Positions 29,694-38,402 of a stretch of 64,000 nucleotides of DNA are shown here, piece after piece. The stretch covers positions 6,991,001 through 7,055,000 of the forward strand of contig NC_011894.1 of assembly GCF_000022085.1 (NCBI RefSeq). The letters are read 5' to 3'. The stretch comes from Methylobacterium nodulans ORS 2060 (GTDB lineage Bacteria > Pseudomonadota > Alphaproteobacteria > Rhizobiales > Beijerinckiaceae). The translations under genes and the position numbers were made by a program. The notes under the pieces were generated by a model that did not search any database, had not been told where the DNA came from, and worked only from the letters and a program-made list of their open reading frames with translations. How positions within the stretch are numbered: the stretch's first letter is position 1; every line of letters begins with the position of its first letter.

Positions 29694-29855
29694 TCCCGGG
29701 CGCATGCAGCGGCAGCGGAATGCGACCCGGGACCCAGCAGAAGACGTCGCGCAGCGCCCGCTTGTCAGCCACGTTGGAGGCAAGCGGAGCCGCTTCGCGG
29801 CACGTCCTCATGCTGGGTCCCAGATCTCCTTCCGCTGGCGCTCCAGTCGTGCAGG
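29694..29855. repeat. Dispersed palindromic repeat family B, copy 1
   Basis: The unit TCCCGGGCGCATGCAGCGG followed by CAGCGGAATG and CCCGGGA forms a hairpin (CCCGGG arms). The same unit recurs at 53395-53430. About 70 bases on, GCTGGGTCCCAG and a CTTCCGCTGGCGCTCC stretch repeat parts of it in inverse order, so the whole block 29694-29855 looks like two repeat units facing each other. It fills the gap between the exported protein and the YqgE gene. Confidence 0.65.
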
Positions 29856-29895
29856 CCCGAACGGGCCCGGAAAGAGGGAGCGGGCCGGTGCGGGC

Positions 29896-30528
29896 TCAGG
29901 CGTGCCCGGCGCTCGTCGAGAGCATGGCGGGCTCGATCCCGATCGCCCGCAGGGCGCGGTCGTACTTGGCGTCGAGCGCCGTGTTGAAGATGAGGTCCGG
30001 ATCCGCCGGGCAGTGCAGCCAGCCGTTGGCCTGGATCTCGCTCTCGAGCTGCCCCGCCTGCCAGCCCGCGTAGCCAAGCGCCAGCACCGCGTCGCGCGGG
30101 CCCGTCCCGGCCGCGATCGCCCGCAGGATCTCGACGGTGGCGGTGAGGCAGATGCCGTCGTCGATCAGCAGCGTCGACTGGTCGATGTGGAAATCGGGCG
30201 AGTGCAGGACGAAGCCGCGGCTCGATTCCACCGGGCCGCCCATCAGCACCGGCATGTGCCCGACCCGGATCGGCAGCCGGATGGCGTCGTCCTGGCGGAT
30301 GATGTCGAGCTGGACCAGGAGGTCGGGCATGTTGAGGTCCGCCGCCGGCTTGTTGACGATGATGCCCATCGCCCCCTCGGCGGAATGCGCGCAGAGATAG
30401 ATCACCGACCGGGCGAAGCGCTCGTCGGTCATGCCGGGCATGGCCACCAGGAGCTGACCATCGAGGTAGCTCGCCGCGGGCCTCTCGCCCGGCACCGTCG
30501 TCTCGTGAGGGTCGGATCGCATGCGCAT
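29896..30528 (-). CDS. YqgE/AlgH-family protein (DUF179)
   Basis: A 210-residue protein of the UPF0301/YqgE family: [41 protein letters not shown], then [31 protein letters not shown], and [21 protein letters not shown]. Its biochemical function is unsettled; members have been tied to transcriptional control or stress. The start could be the ATG at 30528 or the next Met two residues later. Confidence 0.9.
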   Translation of the reverse strand: MRMRSDPHETTVPGERPAASYLDGQLLVAMPGMTDERFARSVIYLCAHSAEGAMGIIVNKPAADLNMPDLLVQLDIIRQDDAIRLPIRVGHMPVLMGGPVESSRGFVLHSPDFHIDQSTLLIDDGICLTATVEILRAIAAGTGPRDAVLALGYAGWQAGQLESEIQANGWLHCPADPDLIFNTALDAKYDRALRAIGIEPAMLSTSAGHA

Positions 30529-30773
30529 GACAGCATGCTACGCCCCGGCCCGGCAATGTCCATCCTCGAAACCGACCGGGGGGGCGTGGAACGACGCCGC
30601 GGCGGCCCCATGAATCGGCGCCTCATGGTTCGGCGGCCCCATGGATCGCGGAGAGTCACACGATCGTTTCTCGCATTGGTCCGATTCCTGCTGGTACGAT
30701 TCGGCGCGCGTGGCGTGGTCCGGCATGCCGCGTATTACGGGATTGCGGACGACCGAGTGCGGACGACAAGGCC

Positions 30774-31649
30774 ATGACCCTCTCTGCTTTCGGGCGGTGC
30801 CGGGCCGCCCGCCTCGGCGTCTTCCCGCTCGCCGCTGCGCTCGCCGCGCTGGCCTCGTCGCCGGCGCGGGCGGCCTCGGCCTGGGCGACCGGCCTTCATG
30901 CCCGCGCGCGGCTCGTCCCGGGCGGCCAGGCGGACGGGGTGCGCTATGCGGGCCTTGAGATCCTGCTCGACCGCGGCTTCAAGACCTTCTGGCGCGATCC
31001 GGGCGAGGCCGGGATGCCGCCCGCTGTCGATTGGTCCGCCTCCCGCAATGCCGCCGCCGTCGACGTGCTCTGGCCGGTGCCGCGGCGCATGACGGAGGCG
31101 GGCGACGTCGTGTTCGGCTACGAGGACCGCGTCGTGCTGCCGCTGCGGGTGGTGCCGGCCGATCCGCGCAGCCCGGTCGCCCTGCGGCTTCGCCTCGATT
31201 ACGGCGTGTGCAACGACATCTGCATCCCGGTGCGGGCGGACCTCTCGCTGACCCTGCCGGCGGATACCGCCGCGGTCGGCGACCCGCAGGTGGCGGAGGC
31301 GGTGGCCGCCTCGCCGCGGCCCGTTCGCCTGGGCGAGGGGCCGCTCACGGTGCTGGGCGCCGTGCCCGAGCGGCCGGGGCTCGCCGGCCGGCTCTTCGTG
31401 GCCGTGCGCGTCCGGGTGCCGAGCGGGGACCGGGCGGATCTCTTCGTTTCCGCCCCGCCCGGCTGGCTGCTGCTGCCCCCGCCCCGGCCCCTGCCCGAGG
31501 CGCCCGGGACCGTGCTGTTCCGCATCCCCGTCCTGGAGCGCCCGCCCGCGGGAGCCGATCGGCTGCCCCTGAGCCTGATCCTGGCGAGCCCGGGCCAGCG
31601 CCCCGTGACAACCGAGGCGAACCTCGACACCCGGGAATGGTCGCGCTAA
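30774..31649 (+). CDS. DsbD N-terminal-like periplasmic domain protein
   Basis: A 291-residue exported protein (signal peptide ending near SSPARAA). The body matches the DsbD alpha-domain family: LVPGGQADGVRYAGLEILLDRGFKTFWRDPGEAGMPP and LRLDYGVCNDICIPVRADLSL, the latter carrying the CxxxC cysteine pair. The membrane and thioredoxin-like parts of DsbD are absent, so it must receive electrons from another protein, such as CcdA/ScsB types. It is followed by a peroxiredoxin gene 121 bases on, so a redox pairing is plausible. Confidence 0.8.
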   Translation: MTLSAFGRCRAARLGVFPLAAALAALASSPARAASAWATGLHARARLVPGGQADGVRYAGLEILLDRGFKTFWRDPGEAGMPPAVDWSASRNAAAVDVLWPVPRRMTEAGDVVFGYEDRVVLPLRVVPADPRSPVALRLRLDYGVCNDICIPVRADLSLTLPADTAAVGDPQVAEAVAASPRPVRLGEGPLTVLGAVPERPGLAGRLFVAVRVRVPSGDRADLFVSAPPGWLLLPPPRPLPEAPGTVLFRIPVLERPPAGADRLPLSLILASPGQRPVTTEANLDTREWSR

Positions 31650-31770
31650 GCAGCGGCCGCGGCCCAGACGCGGCGGGACGGTCGCCCGCCCGGGCCCGGC
31701 ACAGGAGCGGAGGCTCAGGCGACCGGGCGGCAGGCGCCGCCGGTCGGCCCTCACCGATCGGGAGAGCACG

Positions 31771-32253
31771 ATGACCATCCAGGTAGGCGATCACCTGCCC
31801 CAGGCGACCTTCCGCGTCATGACGGCGGACGGACCGGCGGCGAAGACCACCGACGACGTGTTCAAGGGCCGCCGGGTGGTGCTGGTCGCCGTTCCGGGCG
31901 CCTTCACGCCCACCTGCCACCGCAATCACCTGCCGGGCTACGTCGCCAGGCGCGCCGAGATCCTCTCGCGCGGGGTCGACGCGATCGCGGTGACCTCGGT
32001 CAACGACGTCTTCGTCCTCGATGCGTGGTCGAAGGCGGCGGGCGCCGAGGGCATCGAGTTCCTGGCCGACGGCAACGGGGATTTCGCCAAGGCGATCGGC
32101 CTCGACATGGACGGCGCCGGGTTCGGCCTCGGCGTGCGCTCCAAGCGCTACGCGATGCTGGTCGATGACGGCGTGGTGCGCGCCCTCAACGTCGAGGACT
32201 CCCCCTCGAAGGCCGAGGTCTCCGGCGCCGAGACGCTCCTCAAGTCCCTCTGA
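31771..32253 (+). CDS. Peroxiredoxin (Prx5 type)
   Basis: A 160-residue thiol peroxidase. The peroxidatic site is VPGAFTPTCHRNHLPGY with the Cys in the TPTC motif; AVTSVNDVFVLDAWSKAAG and IEFLADGNGDFAKAIGLDMD are the Prx5 hallmark segments, and GLGVRSKRYAMLVDDGVV completes the fold. It reduces hydrogen and alkyl peroxides with glutathione or thioredoxin. A hairpin follows 24 bases after the stop. Confidence 0.95.
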   Translation: MTIQVGDHLPQATFRVMTADGPAAKTTDDVFKGRRVVLVAVPGAFTPTCHRNHLPGYVARRAEILSRGVDAIAVTSVNDVFVLDAWSKAAGAEGIEFLADGNGDFAKAIGLDMDGAGFGLGVRSKRYAMLVDDGVVRALNVEDSPSKAEVSGAETLLKSL

Positions 32254-32276
32254 GCCGCGGCACCCGGGCGACGATT

Positions 32277-32301
32277 GGGGCGGGAGAGGTGGTCCCGCCC
32301 C
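32277..32301 (+). terminator. Hairpin after the peroxiredoxin gene
   Basis: A perfect 9-base stem, GGGGCGGGA / TCCCGCCCC, with a 7-base loop. There is no clear T-run, so it is a possible terminator or 3' stabiliser. Confidence 0.5.
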
Positions 32302-32528
32302 CTCGCCGCCCGGTCCGGCGGTGCGGCCGGGGGATGATTCGCGCAAGCATCGCCCTGTCTTCGCGTGGTGGCGGATTCTCCGCATTCACGGGCCATTAAC
32401 TCTGCGGACGATGTTGGCGGATGGTGGAATAATCCATCGATCGCATTAGGGACTGAGCAACGGCTTCCGGCGCCAACTGCCGGCGCCCTCAAAAGCGGAG
32501 GGCGTCGAGATCAACAGGATCTACCCGG

Positions 32529-34391
32529 ATGTCGTCCATCACCCTCTCGGCCGCGACGCGCCAGAACCTGCTGTCGCTGCAGGACACCGCCAGCCTCCTC
32601 GCCACGACCCAGAACCGCCTGGCGACGGGCAAGAAGGTCAACACGGCCCTCGACAATCCGACGAACTTCTTCACGGCGGATGGGTTGACGGCGCGGTCCT
32701 CGGGGCTGACCGCCCTGCTCGACGGCGTCTCGAACGGCATCCAGACCATTCAGGCGGCCAATACCGGCATCACCAAGCTGCAGGGCCTGACCGATCAGCT
32801 GAAGTCGGTCGCTCAGCAGGCGCTCGCCTCTGCCAATGCCTTCACGGCCAAGGCCAGCATCGCCTCGATCGCGCTCTCCGGGGCGACGGCCTCGAACCTC
32901 CTGTCGGTGGGGCCGACCACGGCGGTGGGCGACAACGCCATCGGCGCAGCCGCGGGCGCAACTGCTCAGACCGTCACCGGAACCGTCGACGTCAGCACCA
33001 CCGCGGCCATCGACGCTGCGCTCTTCGGCTCCAGCAACTCCGCCACGGTGACGATCGATGACGTCAAGATCACCCTGAACAAGGGCGTTGACGACGTCAG
33101 CCAGACCGCGCTCGTCAACTCGATCAACACGCAGCTGAAAGCAGTCGGCTCGGCCGTAACCGTGGCCGCAAGCGGCAACTTCATCGTCGCAACGGGCACG
33201 AGTGACGGCGGCGCCTTCACGATCGGCACGGATTCGGGGACGCAGGCCCTGTTCGGCGCATCGCCCACCACGGCGGCCGGCACCTTCGTTCCGACCGCGA
33301 CCTCGCTCGCCACCGGCCTCGGCTTTCACGTCGGCGACAACTTCACGGTCAACGGTCAGACCATCTCGATCGCCCGCACCGACACGCTCACCTCGCTCGC
33401 CCAAAAGGTCAGCGTCGCGACCGGCGGGGCCGTGTCCGCCACCTACGACGCCGCCAACCGGAAATTCAACTTCGCGGCCACCGACTCGGCCACCACGATC
33501 GCCCTCGGCGACGGTGGTACGGCGACCTCGAAGGTGAGCAATCTCGGCTTTACCACCAAGTCTTTCGGTGCCGGCCAGGGTTCGACGACCGGGACGACCT
33601 TCACCAAGAGCCAGCTCGACAGCAAGACGATCTCTGTGCAGGTCGGCAGCGGCCCGGCCATGTCCCTGACCTTCGGCACCGCGGCGGGCCAGATCTCGAA
33701 CCTGACGCAGCTCAACGCCGCGCTCGCGCCTGCCAACGCGCAGGCCTCGCTCGACGTCTCGACCGGTCAGCTCAAGATCACGACCACCAACGAGGCCGGC
33801 GCCGAGAGCCTGACGCTGCTCGCCACCGGGTCGAACAACCCGTTCAACTCCGGCACCTCAACCGCCATGATCGGCGGTGACGGCCTGACGGCGCGCAACG
33901 GCCTCGTGACCACCTACAACAGCCTGCTGTCGCAGATCGACCAGCTCGCCGCCGATTCCGGGTTCAACGGCGTCAACCTGCTCGCCGGCGACACCCTGAA
34001 GATCAACTTCAACGAGAAGAGCACCTCGTCGCTGTCGGTGACGGGAACGAATGTGTCGGCGGCCAATCTCGGCCTGTCGGCAGTCGGCCAGAACAACTTC
34101 CTGGAGACCAACGCGATCAACAAGGTGCTGACGACGATCAACACGGCCGTCAGCACCCTCAAGAACCAGGCCTCGTCGCTCGGCGCGAACCTCGCGGTGG
34201 TGCAGAACCGGCAGGAGTTCACCAAGCAGATCATCAACGTGCTCGACACGGGCGCGGCCAACCTGACGAACGCGGACCTCAACGAGGAGGCGGCGAACTC
34301 GCAGGCCCTCGCGACCCGCAACTCGCTCGGCATCTCGGCGCTGTCGCTGGCCAACCAGGCGCAGCAGGGCGTTCTGCAGCTCCTGCGCTGA
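32529..34391 (+). CDS. Flagellin with DUF1522-type central region
   Basis: A 620-residue filament protein. The conserved N-terminal helical part (ITLSAATRQNLLSLQDTASL, NRLATGKKVNTALDNPTNFF) and C-terminal part (LNEEAANSQALATRNSLGISALSLANQAQQGVLQLLR) form the polymerisation core. Between them lies a long Ser/Thr/Ala/Gly-rich surface domain of about 350 residues with DUF1522-like segments (GFHVGDNFTVNGQTISIARTDTLTSL). No other flagellar gene is near. A good intrinsic terminator follows. Confidence 0.92.
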   Translation: MSSITLSAATRQNLLSLQDTASLLATTQNRLATGKKVNTALDNPTNFFTADGLTARSSGLTALLDGVSNGIQTIQAANTGITKLQGLTDQLKSVAQQALASANAFTAKASIASIALSGATASNLLSVGPTTAVGDNAIGAAAGATAQTVTGTVDVSTTAAIDAALFGSSNSATVTIDDVKITLNKGVDDVSQTALVNSINTQLKAVGSAVTVAASGNFIVATGTSDGGAFTIGTDSGTQALFGASPTTAAGTFVPTATSLATGLGFHVGDNFTVNGQTISIARTDTLTSLAQKVSVATGGAVSATYDAANRKFNFAATDSATTIALGDGGTATSKVSNLGFTTKSFGAGQGSTTGTTFTKSQLDSKTISVQVGSGPAMSLTFGTAAGQISNLTQLNAALAPANAQASLDVSTGQLKITTTNEAGAESLTLLATGSNNPFNSGTSTAMIGGDGLTARNGLVTTYNSLLSQIDQLAADSGFNGVNLLAGDTLKINFNEKSTSSLSVTGTNVSAANLGLSAVGQNNFLETNAINKVLTTINTAVSTLKNQASSLGANLAVVQNRQEFTKQIINVLDTGAANLTNADLNEEAANSQALATRNSLGISALSLANQAQQGVLQLLR

Positions 34392-34417
34392 TCGATCGGT
34401 CGGATTCGACGCTCAGG

Positions 34418-34447
34418 CGGCCGGGGGGCGCTCCGGCCGTTTTGCTT
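34418..34447 (+). terminator. Intrinsic terminator of the flagellin gene
   Basis: Stem CGGCCGG (34418-34424) and CCGGCCG (34433-34439) with an 8-base loop, then TTTTGCTT. Position 27 bases after the flagellin stop. Confidence 0.8.
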
Positions 34448-34674
34448 GGAGGTCAAGGGCAGCGGCGCCGAGCCCGTGGCGGCGGCGGCCGAGAGGCCGA
34501 GAGGCCGAGGCGGCCTTCGGCCACGCTCAACTTGCGTGAAAGACAGCTTTCCAGGCCAAGACCACACAGGGGGCGTGGCGCTGCCAGTCTCCTCCAGCAC
34601 CGAAGAACCGCCACAGCGTCACCGGCGGGCCGGGTCGGCAAGCTGCTCTCAAGCCCGGCCCGCTGCCATCCCTC

Positions 34675-34899
34675 TCAACTGTTCAACGCATAAAACAGGT
34701 AGTAGCCTGCCCGTGAGGTCGCCTCCCTGGCGGCTCTGGACTTGAACCCGGCCGGCGGATCAGCGGTGTGGGCGATCCCCGCGAACTCCCACGCATCACC
34801 ACGGATGAAATTCGGCACGGGGCGATCCTGGCGGACGGCGCAGCGGAGCGCGGGTTTCTCCCTGCGGCGAAAGACGTTGTAGGCGTCGAGCACCTGCAT
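34675..34899 (-). CDS. Small conserved-looking hypothetical protein, 74 residues
   Basis: Begins MQVLDAYNVFRRREKPALRC and continues with VPNFIRGDAWEFAGIAHTAD and FKSRAAREATSRAGYYLFYA. The ATG at 34899 follows GGAGAGAGCAGG, a strong ribosome site, which is the main support. No signal peptide or membrane span. I do not recognise the family. Confidence 0.55.
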   Translation of the reverse strand: MQVLDAYNVFRRREKPALRCAVRQDRPVPNFIRGDAWEFAGIAHTADPPAGFKSRAAREATSRAGYYLFYALNS

Positions 34900-35255
34900 C
34901 CTGCTCTCTCCAGCTTGCTCATGCGGTCGTAGAGCATGGACCGCACAGGCGGGCACTTACCTGCAGCAAACGGGCCCATCTCTTGCTAGCGGGCCTTCCC
35001 GAACGGTCTTGCAGGCCTTGCGGTCGGGCATCGGGCATGGACGCCTGCGGTCGAACCAGATCAGCTCGACAGTCATCGTGTCGTTACGGATGGAGGTCGG
35101 GCCTCGGCTGCCGCGCTGCCACGGCGTGTCGGCGGATCCGACATCGTTGCTGATCAACGGATTGATGATGTTTATGGATAATGGATCGACGTGGCCGCTT
35201 GCGTGCAGCCGCGCGGCGCCGGACGTTCACCACCAGCCGGGCTGACCCTGAGGGA
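34900..35255. other. Intergenic region with no convincing gene
   Basis: On the minus strand a 39-residue frame starting at 35076 (MTVELIWFDRRRPCPMPDRK...) reads toward the 74-residue gene, but it has no ribosome site. GC content dips around 35160-35190. I see nothing else. Confidence 0.35.
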
Positions 35256-35401
35256 TGATACCAACAGTCATTTTCAATGACCGTTGGTTATGCTCTCGAA
35301 TTGTCGCCAAGTCTCTTCGCAAACCTCTGGCTTGGCGTCGACAAGTCGAGATGGATCGACGGCCCGATGCGTGAGCATGCGCGGCAGCATCTTGGGCCCC
35401 G
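35256..35401 (+). repeat. Dispersed repeat family C, copy 2
   Basis: Matches the inverse of 26152-26303 throughout: ATACCAAC...GACCGTTGGTT, then CTCGAATTGTCGCCAAG, CTGGCTTGGCGTCGA, TCGAGATGG and ACGGCCCGATGCG, ending in TTGGGCC. Contains the internal palindrome GCCAAG...CTTGGC. Here it lies between two small hypothetical genes. Confidence 0.7.
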
Positions 35402-35569
35402 AGGCAGGATCGACCTGTCCGGCGCCTCCTCAACACACCGCCGGCCCTCCCCCATGAAGTCCGTGCGGACGCCCTGTTTCCGCAGTAGATCCGCGGCGGC
35501 ACCTTGAGGGACGCCTTGAAATCGGCAAAGTCTGCGTGATCTGTGCCCGCTCGCCGGGAGCGTGGGCAG

Positions 35570-35842
35570 ATGTGGTATCAGGTCGTAGGCGTTGTCAGCG
35601 TCACAATTACAGCATCAGTACTACTGAATCACTGGGGGATACCACGTTGGGTTGTTGATGCCCTGAGCGTCGGAGTGCTGGGTGTCGGTGTGATCTTGGT
35701 AGTTCCGGCAGATGGCGATGCTGTTCGACCTAAGCCGCACCTACTGCCGGCCTATACAGAACGGCTGATGCCGGAGGGCGGGCGCGACTTGAGTTGGACT
35801 AAGCCTCCGCAGCGGCCAAGGCGCGAAGCTTCGGTTCAGTGA
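35570..35842 (+). CDS. Small membrane protein, 90 residues
   Basis: Starts MWYQVVGVVSVTITASVLL, giving one membrane span, and a second span follows in VVDALSVGVLGVGVILVV. The hydrophilic tail is basic and Pro-rich. A GGGAGCGTGGGCAG stretch precedes the ATG at 35570; an upstream ATG at 35543 lacks one. Composition (many A/T third positions) differs from its neighbours, hinting at transfer. Function unknown. Confidence 0.5.
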   Translation: MWYQVVGVVSVTITASVLLNHWGIPRWVVDALSVGVLGVGVILVVPADGDAVRPKPHLLPAYTERLMPEGGRDLSWTKPPQRPRREASVQ

Positions 35843-36077
35843 GGACCGGGGGTGATCTCATCGGTCCCTGGCCATCACCATCCGGGGCGCCCCCCGGCGG
35901 CGCATCGCGTTCGGGGTCGCGCCCTCACCGGAGGCGAACCGGCTCGCGGCCATCCGTCTCGATCTCTTCCGCCTGATACGCCATGGCTGGGGCAAGCCTC
36001 GCGATATGTGGGGACCATTGCGCCCGCAGGGTCAGGTATGTCTCTGCGTGCGAGATCGGCCGCGCGGGGCCGGGGCG

Positions 36078-36230
36078 TCACGGGGCGACGAGGACCGTCA
36101 GCACGAGCGGAACCGCCAGGGCCGGCACGGCCACACCGAGGATCCGGTAGAGGGCGGCGCGCAGGCCCTGCTCCTCGCGCTCGCCGCGGCTGAACAGAAG
36201 GCAGCCGATCCCGCCGGCCGCGAAGAGCAC
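36078..36230 (-). CDS. Small membrane protein divergent from the TetR operon
   Basis: Two hydrophobic segments (VLFAAGGIGCLLF and LYRILGVAVPALAVPLVLTVLVA) separated by a charged loop SRGEREEQGLR. I prefer the GTG at 36230, preceded by CTGGAAG, because the only upstream ATG (36284) lies inside the operator. If 36284 is used the protein gains 18 residues. Probably controlled by the TetR-type operator at 36250-36285. Confidence 0.5.
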   Translation of the reverse strand: MLFAAGGIGCLLFSRGEREEQGLRAALYRILGVAVPALAVPLVLTVLVAP

Positions 36231-36249
36231 GTTGGCTTCCAGTGGGGTG

Positions 36250-36285
36250 AATGAACGTTCATTGACAGGAGAATGAACATTCATT
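36250..36285. promoter_or_regulatory. Twin palindromic operator of the TetR-family regulator
   Basis: Two 14-base palindromes, AATGAACGTTCATT (36250-36263) and AATGAACATTCATT (36272-36285), whose centres are 22 bases apart. They sit between divergent small membrane genes, with the TetR gene second in the rightward operon. TGAACGTTCA-type dyads are typical sites of AcrR/TetR repressors, so autoregulation is likely. Confidence 0.75.
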
Positions 36286-36312
36286 ATCCCCGGCGAGGCA
36301 GAGGAGCTGACC

Positions 36313-36633
36313 ATGGGTCGATCTCAGCAGGGCTGCCGGATGGGGTCTGCGCTCGGAGCGCGCCGCCCGTGTCGCGGGACCGCTGGATACCGGGCGCCCG
36401 ATTTCCCGACGGGTCTCCTCGCGCTGTGCTCACCGGCGAACCTCGTCCTTGCCGTCCTCGTGGCGGCCGGATGGCTGGCGCTCATCGGCTGGACCGGCAC
36501 CGGATCGGCCGGGTGGCAGGCGCGCCTCTGCGCCGATCTGGAGCTGCAGCCCCGATCCTGCAGCGCGGTCCGGACCACGCATGACGCGGGCCGCGTCGGC
36601 CCCTTCGCGGAATCCGGAAGGCTCTCATCATGA
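36313..36633 (+). CDS. Small membrane protein co-encoded with a TetR regulator
   Basis: 106 residues, with one clear span NLVLAVLVAAGWLALIGWTG after a basic N-terminal part, then a tail with two cysteines (RLCADLELQPRSCSAV). Support comes from a strong GAGGAG ribosome site six bases before the ATG and from the ATGA overlap with the TetR gene. Family unknown. Confidence 0.6.
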   Translation: MGRSQQGCRMGSALGARRPCRGTAGYRAPDFPTGLLALCSPANLVLAVLVAAGWLALIGWTGTGSAGWQARLCADLELQPRSCSAVRTTHDAGRVGPFAESGRLSS

Positions 36634-37295
36634 GCGTGGCGGCCGGCACCGTCGCCGAGGCGAAGGGGGGCACGACGCGGCGCGAGCATATCCTCGATGC
36701 CGCCGAGGCCTGCTTCGTCCGCAGCGGCTTCCATCGCGCCACCATGCAGGACATCGCCCGCGAGGCGGCGATGAGCCCGGCCAACATCTACCGCTACTTC
36801 GCCTCGAAGGAGGACGTCGTCCTCGGCCTTGCCGAGCGCGAGCGGGAGCGCGGCGCCGCCCTCGTCGCGGAGATGGAGCGGGCCGGCGACCGGCGTGGGG
36901 CGCTCATGGGCATCATCGAGCGCTACTTCGCGCAGGTCACCCGCGGGACGGCGGTGCTGCGCCTCGACATCTGGTCGGAGGCCACCCGCAATCCCGGCAT
37001 TGCCGCCATGGTGGACCGGAGTGAGGAAGAGGCGCGCGGCTGGTTCGTCCAGACGCTCGCGAGGCTGGCCACCGCGCCGGACTGCGACCCGGCCGCGTTG
37101 TATGCGGCGATCAATCCTCTGATGAAGGGCATCATGGTCAATCGGGCCCTGCTGCCCGACTACGACCCGGCCCCGGCGGTCGCGCAGCTCCGCGCTCAAC
37201 TCGAGGCGGGCTTGGCCGGCCGCCTGCCGGCCCTGTCGCGCGACGAGCCGGCCGAGGCAGCGATATCCCATCCCGCCATGGGCGGGGCCCGCTAG
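36630..37295 (+). CDS. TetR/AcrR-family transcriptional regulator
   Basis: A 221-residue regulator. The N-terminal helix-turn-helix is REHILDAAEACFVRSGFHRATMQDIAREAAMSPANIYRYFASKED (residues about 18-63), a textbook TetR domain. The C-terminal ligand domain includes a WFVQTLARLAT helix pattern. Coupled to the small membrane gene by a 4-base overlap; the twin palindromes 345-380 bases upstream are its likely operator. Ligand unknown; a membrane-active compound is a guess from its neighbours. Confidence 0.92.
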   Translation: MSVAAGTVAEAKGGTTRREHILDAAEACFVRSGFHRATMQDIAREAAMSPANIYRYFASKEDVVLGLAERERERGAALVAEMERAGDRRGALMGIIERYFAQVTRGTAVLRLDIWSEATRNPGIAAMVDRSEEEARGWFVQTLARLATAPDCDPAALYAAINPLMKGIMVNRALLPDYDPAPAVAQLRAQLEAGLAGRLPALSRDEPAEAAISHPAMGGAR

Positions 37296-37341
37296 AGTCA
37301 GGACTCGCCGTTCCCGCCCGGCTTCCTCAGGAGGAGTCCCG

Positions 37342-37950
37342 ATGACCTCTGTCACCCCTCGCCTTGCCGCGGCCGCGCTGGTCGGCGTCATGGCCCTCGC
37401 CGCGATGAGGCCGGGCCCGGCGGCGGCGGCCGATCCGACCGGCACCTGGCTGACCGAGGATGGTCGCGCCCGGGTGCGCACCGAGCATTGCGGGCCGCGC
37501 CATACCCACCTGTGCGGCTACATCGTCTGGGCCAAGAAGCCGCTCGACGACCAGGGACGGCCGCGCCTCGACCAGTTCAACCCGGATCCGGGCAAGCAGG
37601 CGCGGCCCCTGCTCGGCCATCAGATGCTCCTCGGGCTCGCGCCGAACGAGGAAGGACGGTTCGAGGGCAAGATCTACAATGGCGACAACGGCAAGTCCTA
37701 TGACGTGACCGTCTGGAGCGAGCGGCCGACCGAGCTGTCGGTGAAGGGCTGCATGCTGGCGGTGTTCTGCGGCTCGCAGGCCTGGAAGCGGGTGACGGAT
37801 GTGGCGCCCGGACAGCTCCAGGGCGCGACGGACGCGGCCGGCGGTCCGCGCGCGGATCCCGAATGGGCCGCCAAGCCGGCGGCCACGGGAGCGGTTCCGG
37901 CTCCGGCTCGGAGGCCCCGTCCCGACGGCCCACCCGCTCCGACGCGATAG
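37342..37950 (+). CDS. DUF2147 exported protein
   Basis: 202 residues with a signal peptide (LVGVMALAAMRPGPAAAA). The mature part has the DUF2147 pattern: DPTGTWLTEDGRARVRTEHC, LCGYIVWAKKPLD, EGRFEGKIYNGDNGKSYDVTV and LSVKGCMLAVFCGSQAWKRV, with conserved cysteines. A Pro/Ala-rich tail of about 45 residues follows. Members are lipocalin-like periplasmic proteins of unsettled function. Confidence 0.85.
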   Translation: MTSVTPRLAAAALVGVMALAAMRPGPAAAADPTGTWLTEDGRARVRTEHCGPRHTHLCGYIVWAKKPLDDQGRPRLDQFNPDPGKQARPLLGHQMLLGLAPNEEGRFEGKIYNGDNGKSYDVTVWSERPTELSVKGCMLAVFCGSQAWKRVTDVAPGQLQGATDAAGGPRADPEWAAKPAATGAVPAPARRPRPDGPPAPTR

Positions 37951-38044
37951 GAATGCGGCACCGGGTCCGGTGCCGCTCGCCATCGCGCAGCCCGTCCGCG
38001 GGCGCGCGGTACACCGGCCGGCCTGCGCACGCCCCCCCTCGCGC

Positions 38045-38302
38045 GGGCCGGCCGGTCGTGAACCGATGCGCGCCTTGCGTCCTCCGGTCGCCTCCAGGAA
38101 CGCCCGCGGCCAATCGGCGTCGTTTGAGGTCCACCACTGCCTTGCAGCCGGCCGCCAGCGCCGCGTCGCGCTTCTGCGGGGATCCGGTCGTGCCGATGAC
38201 GGTCGCGCCGAGCGCCGTGGCCCAGCGGGTCAGGATCTGGCCGACGCCTCCTGCCGCCGAAAGGACCAGCAGCAGGACGCCCGCCTGCACGGCATGCGTC
38301 TT
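38045..38302 (-). pseudogene. Fragment of a quinone oxidoreductase (zinc-type dehydrogenase family)
   Basis: Reads AVQAGVLLLVLSAAGGVGQI then LTRWATALGATVIGTTGS and KRDAALAAGCKAVVDLK, the NADPH-binding Rossmann part of qor-type enzymes (AxxGGVG). After DLK the natural continuation NDADWPRAFLEATGGR appears only in another frame, so there is a frameshift. Both N- and C-terminal domains are missing. Confidence 0.7.
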
Positions 38303-38402
38303 TTCTACGAGCGGGTCCGCACCGTCCTGGCCGAGGTCCAGGCGGCCGAAGCGCTCGCCGCGGAGAGCCGGGCGGTCCCGCGCGGCCAGATCCGGATGAG
38401 CG
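38291..38402 (+). pseudogene. Fragment of a LysR-family regulator
   Basis: About 37 residues, GMRLFYERVRTVLAEVQAAE and ESRAVPRGQIRMSA, match the linker helix and start of the effector domain of LysR proteins. The DNA-binding part is replaced by the opposite-strand qor fragment, and the rest by the 3' end of gph. A divergent LysR-qor pair has apparently been cut and scrambled here. Confidence 0.65.
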
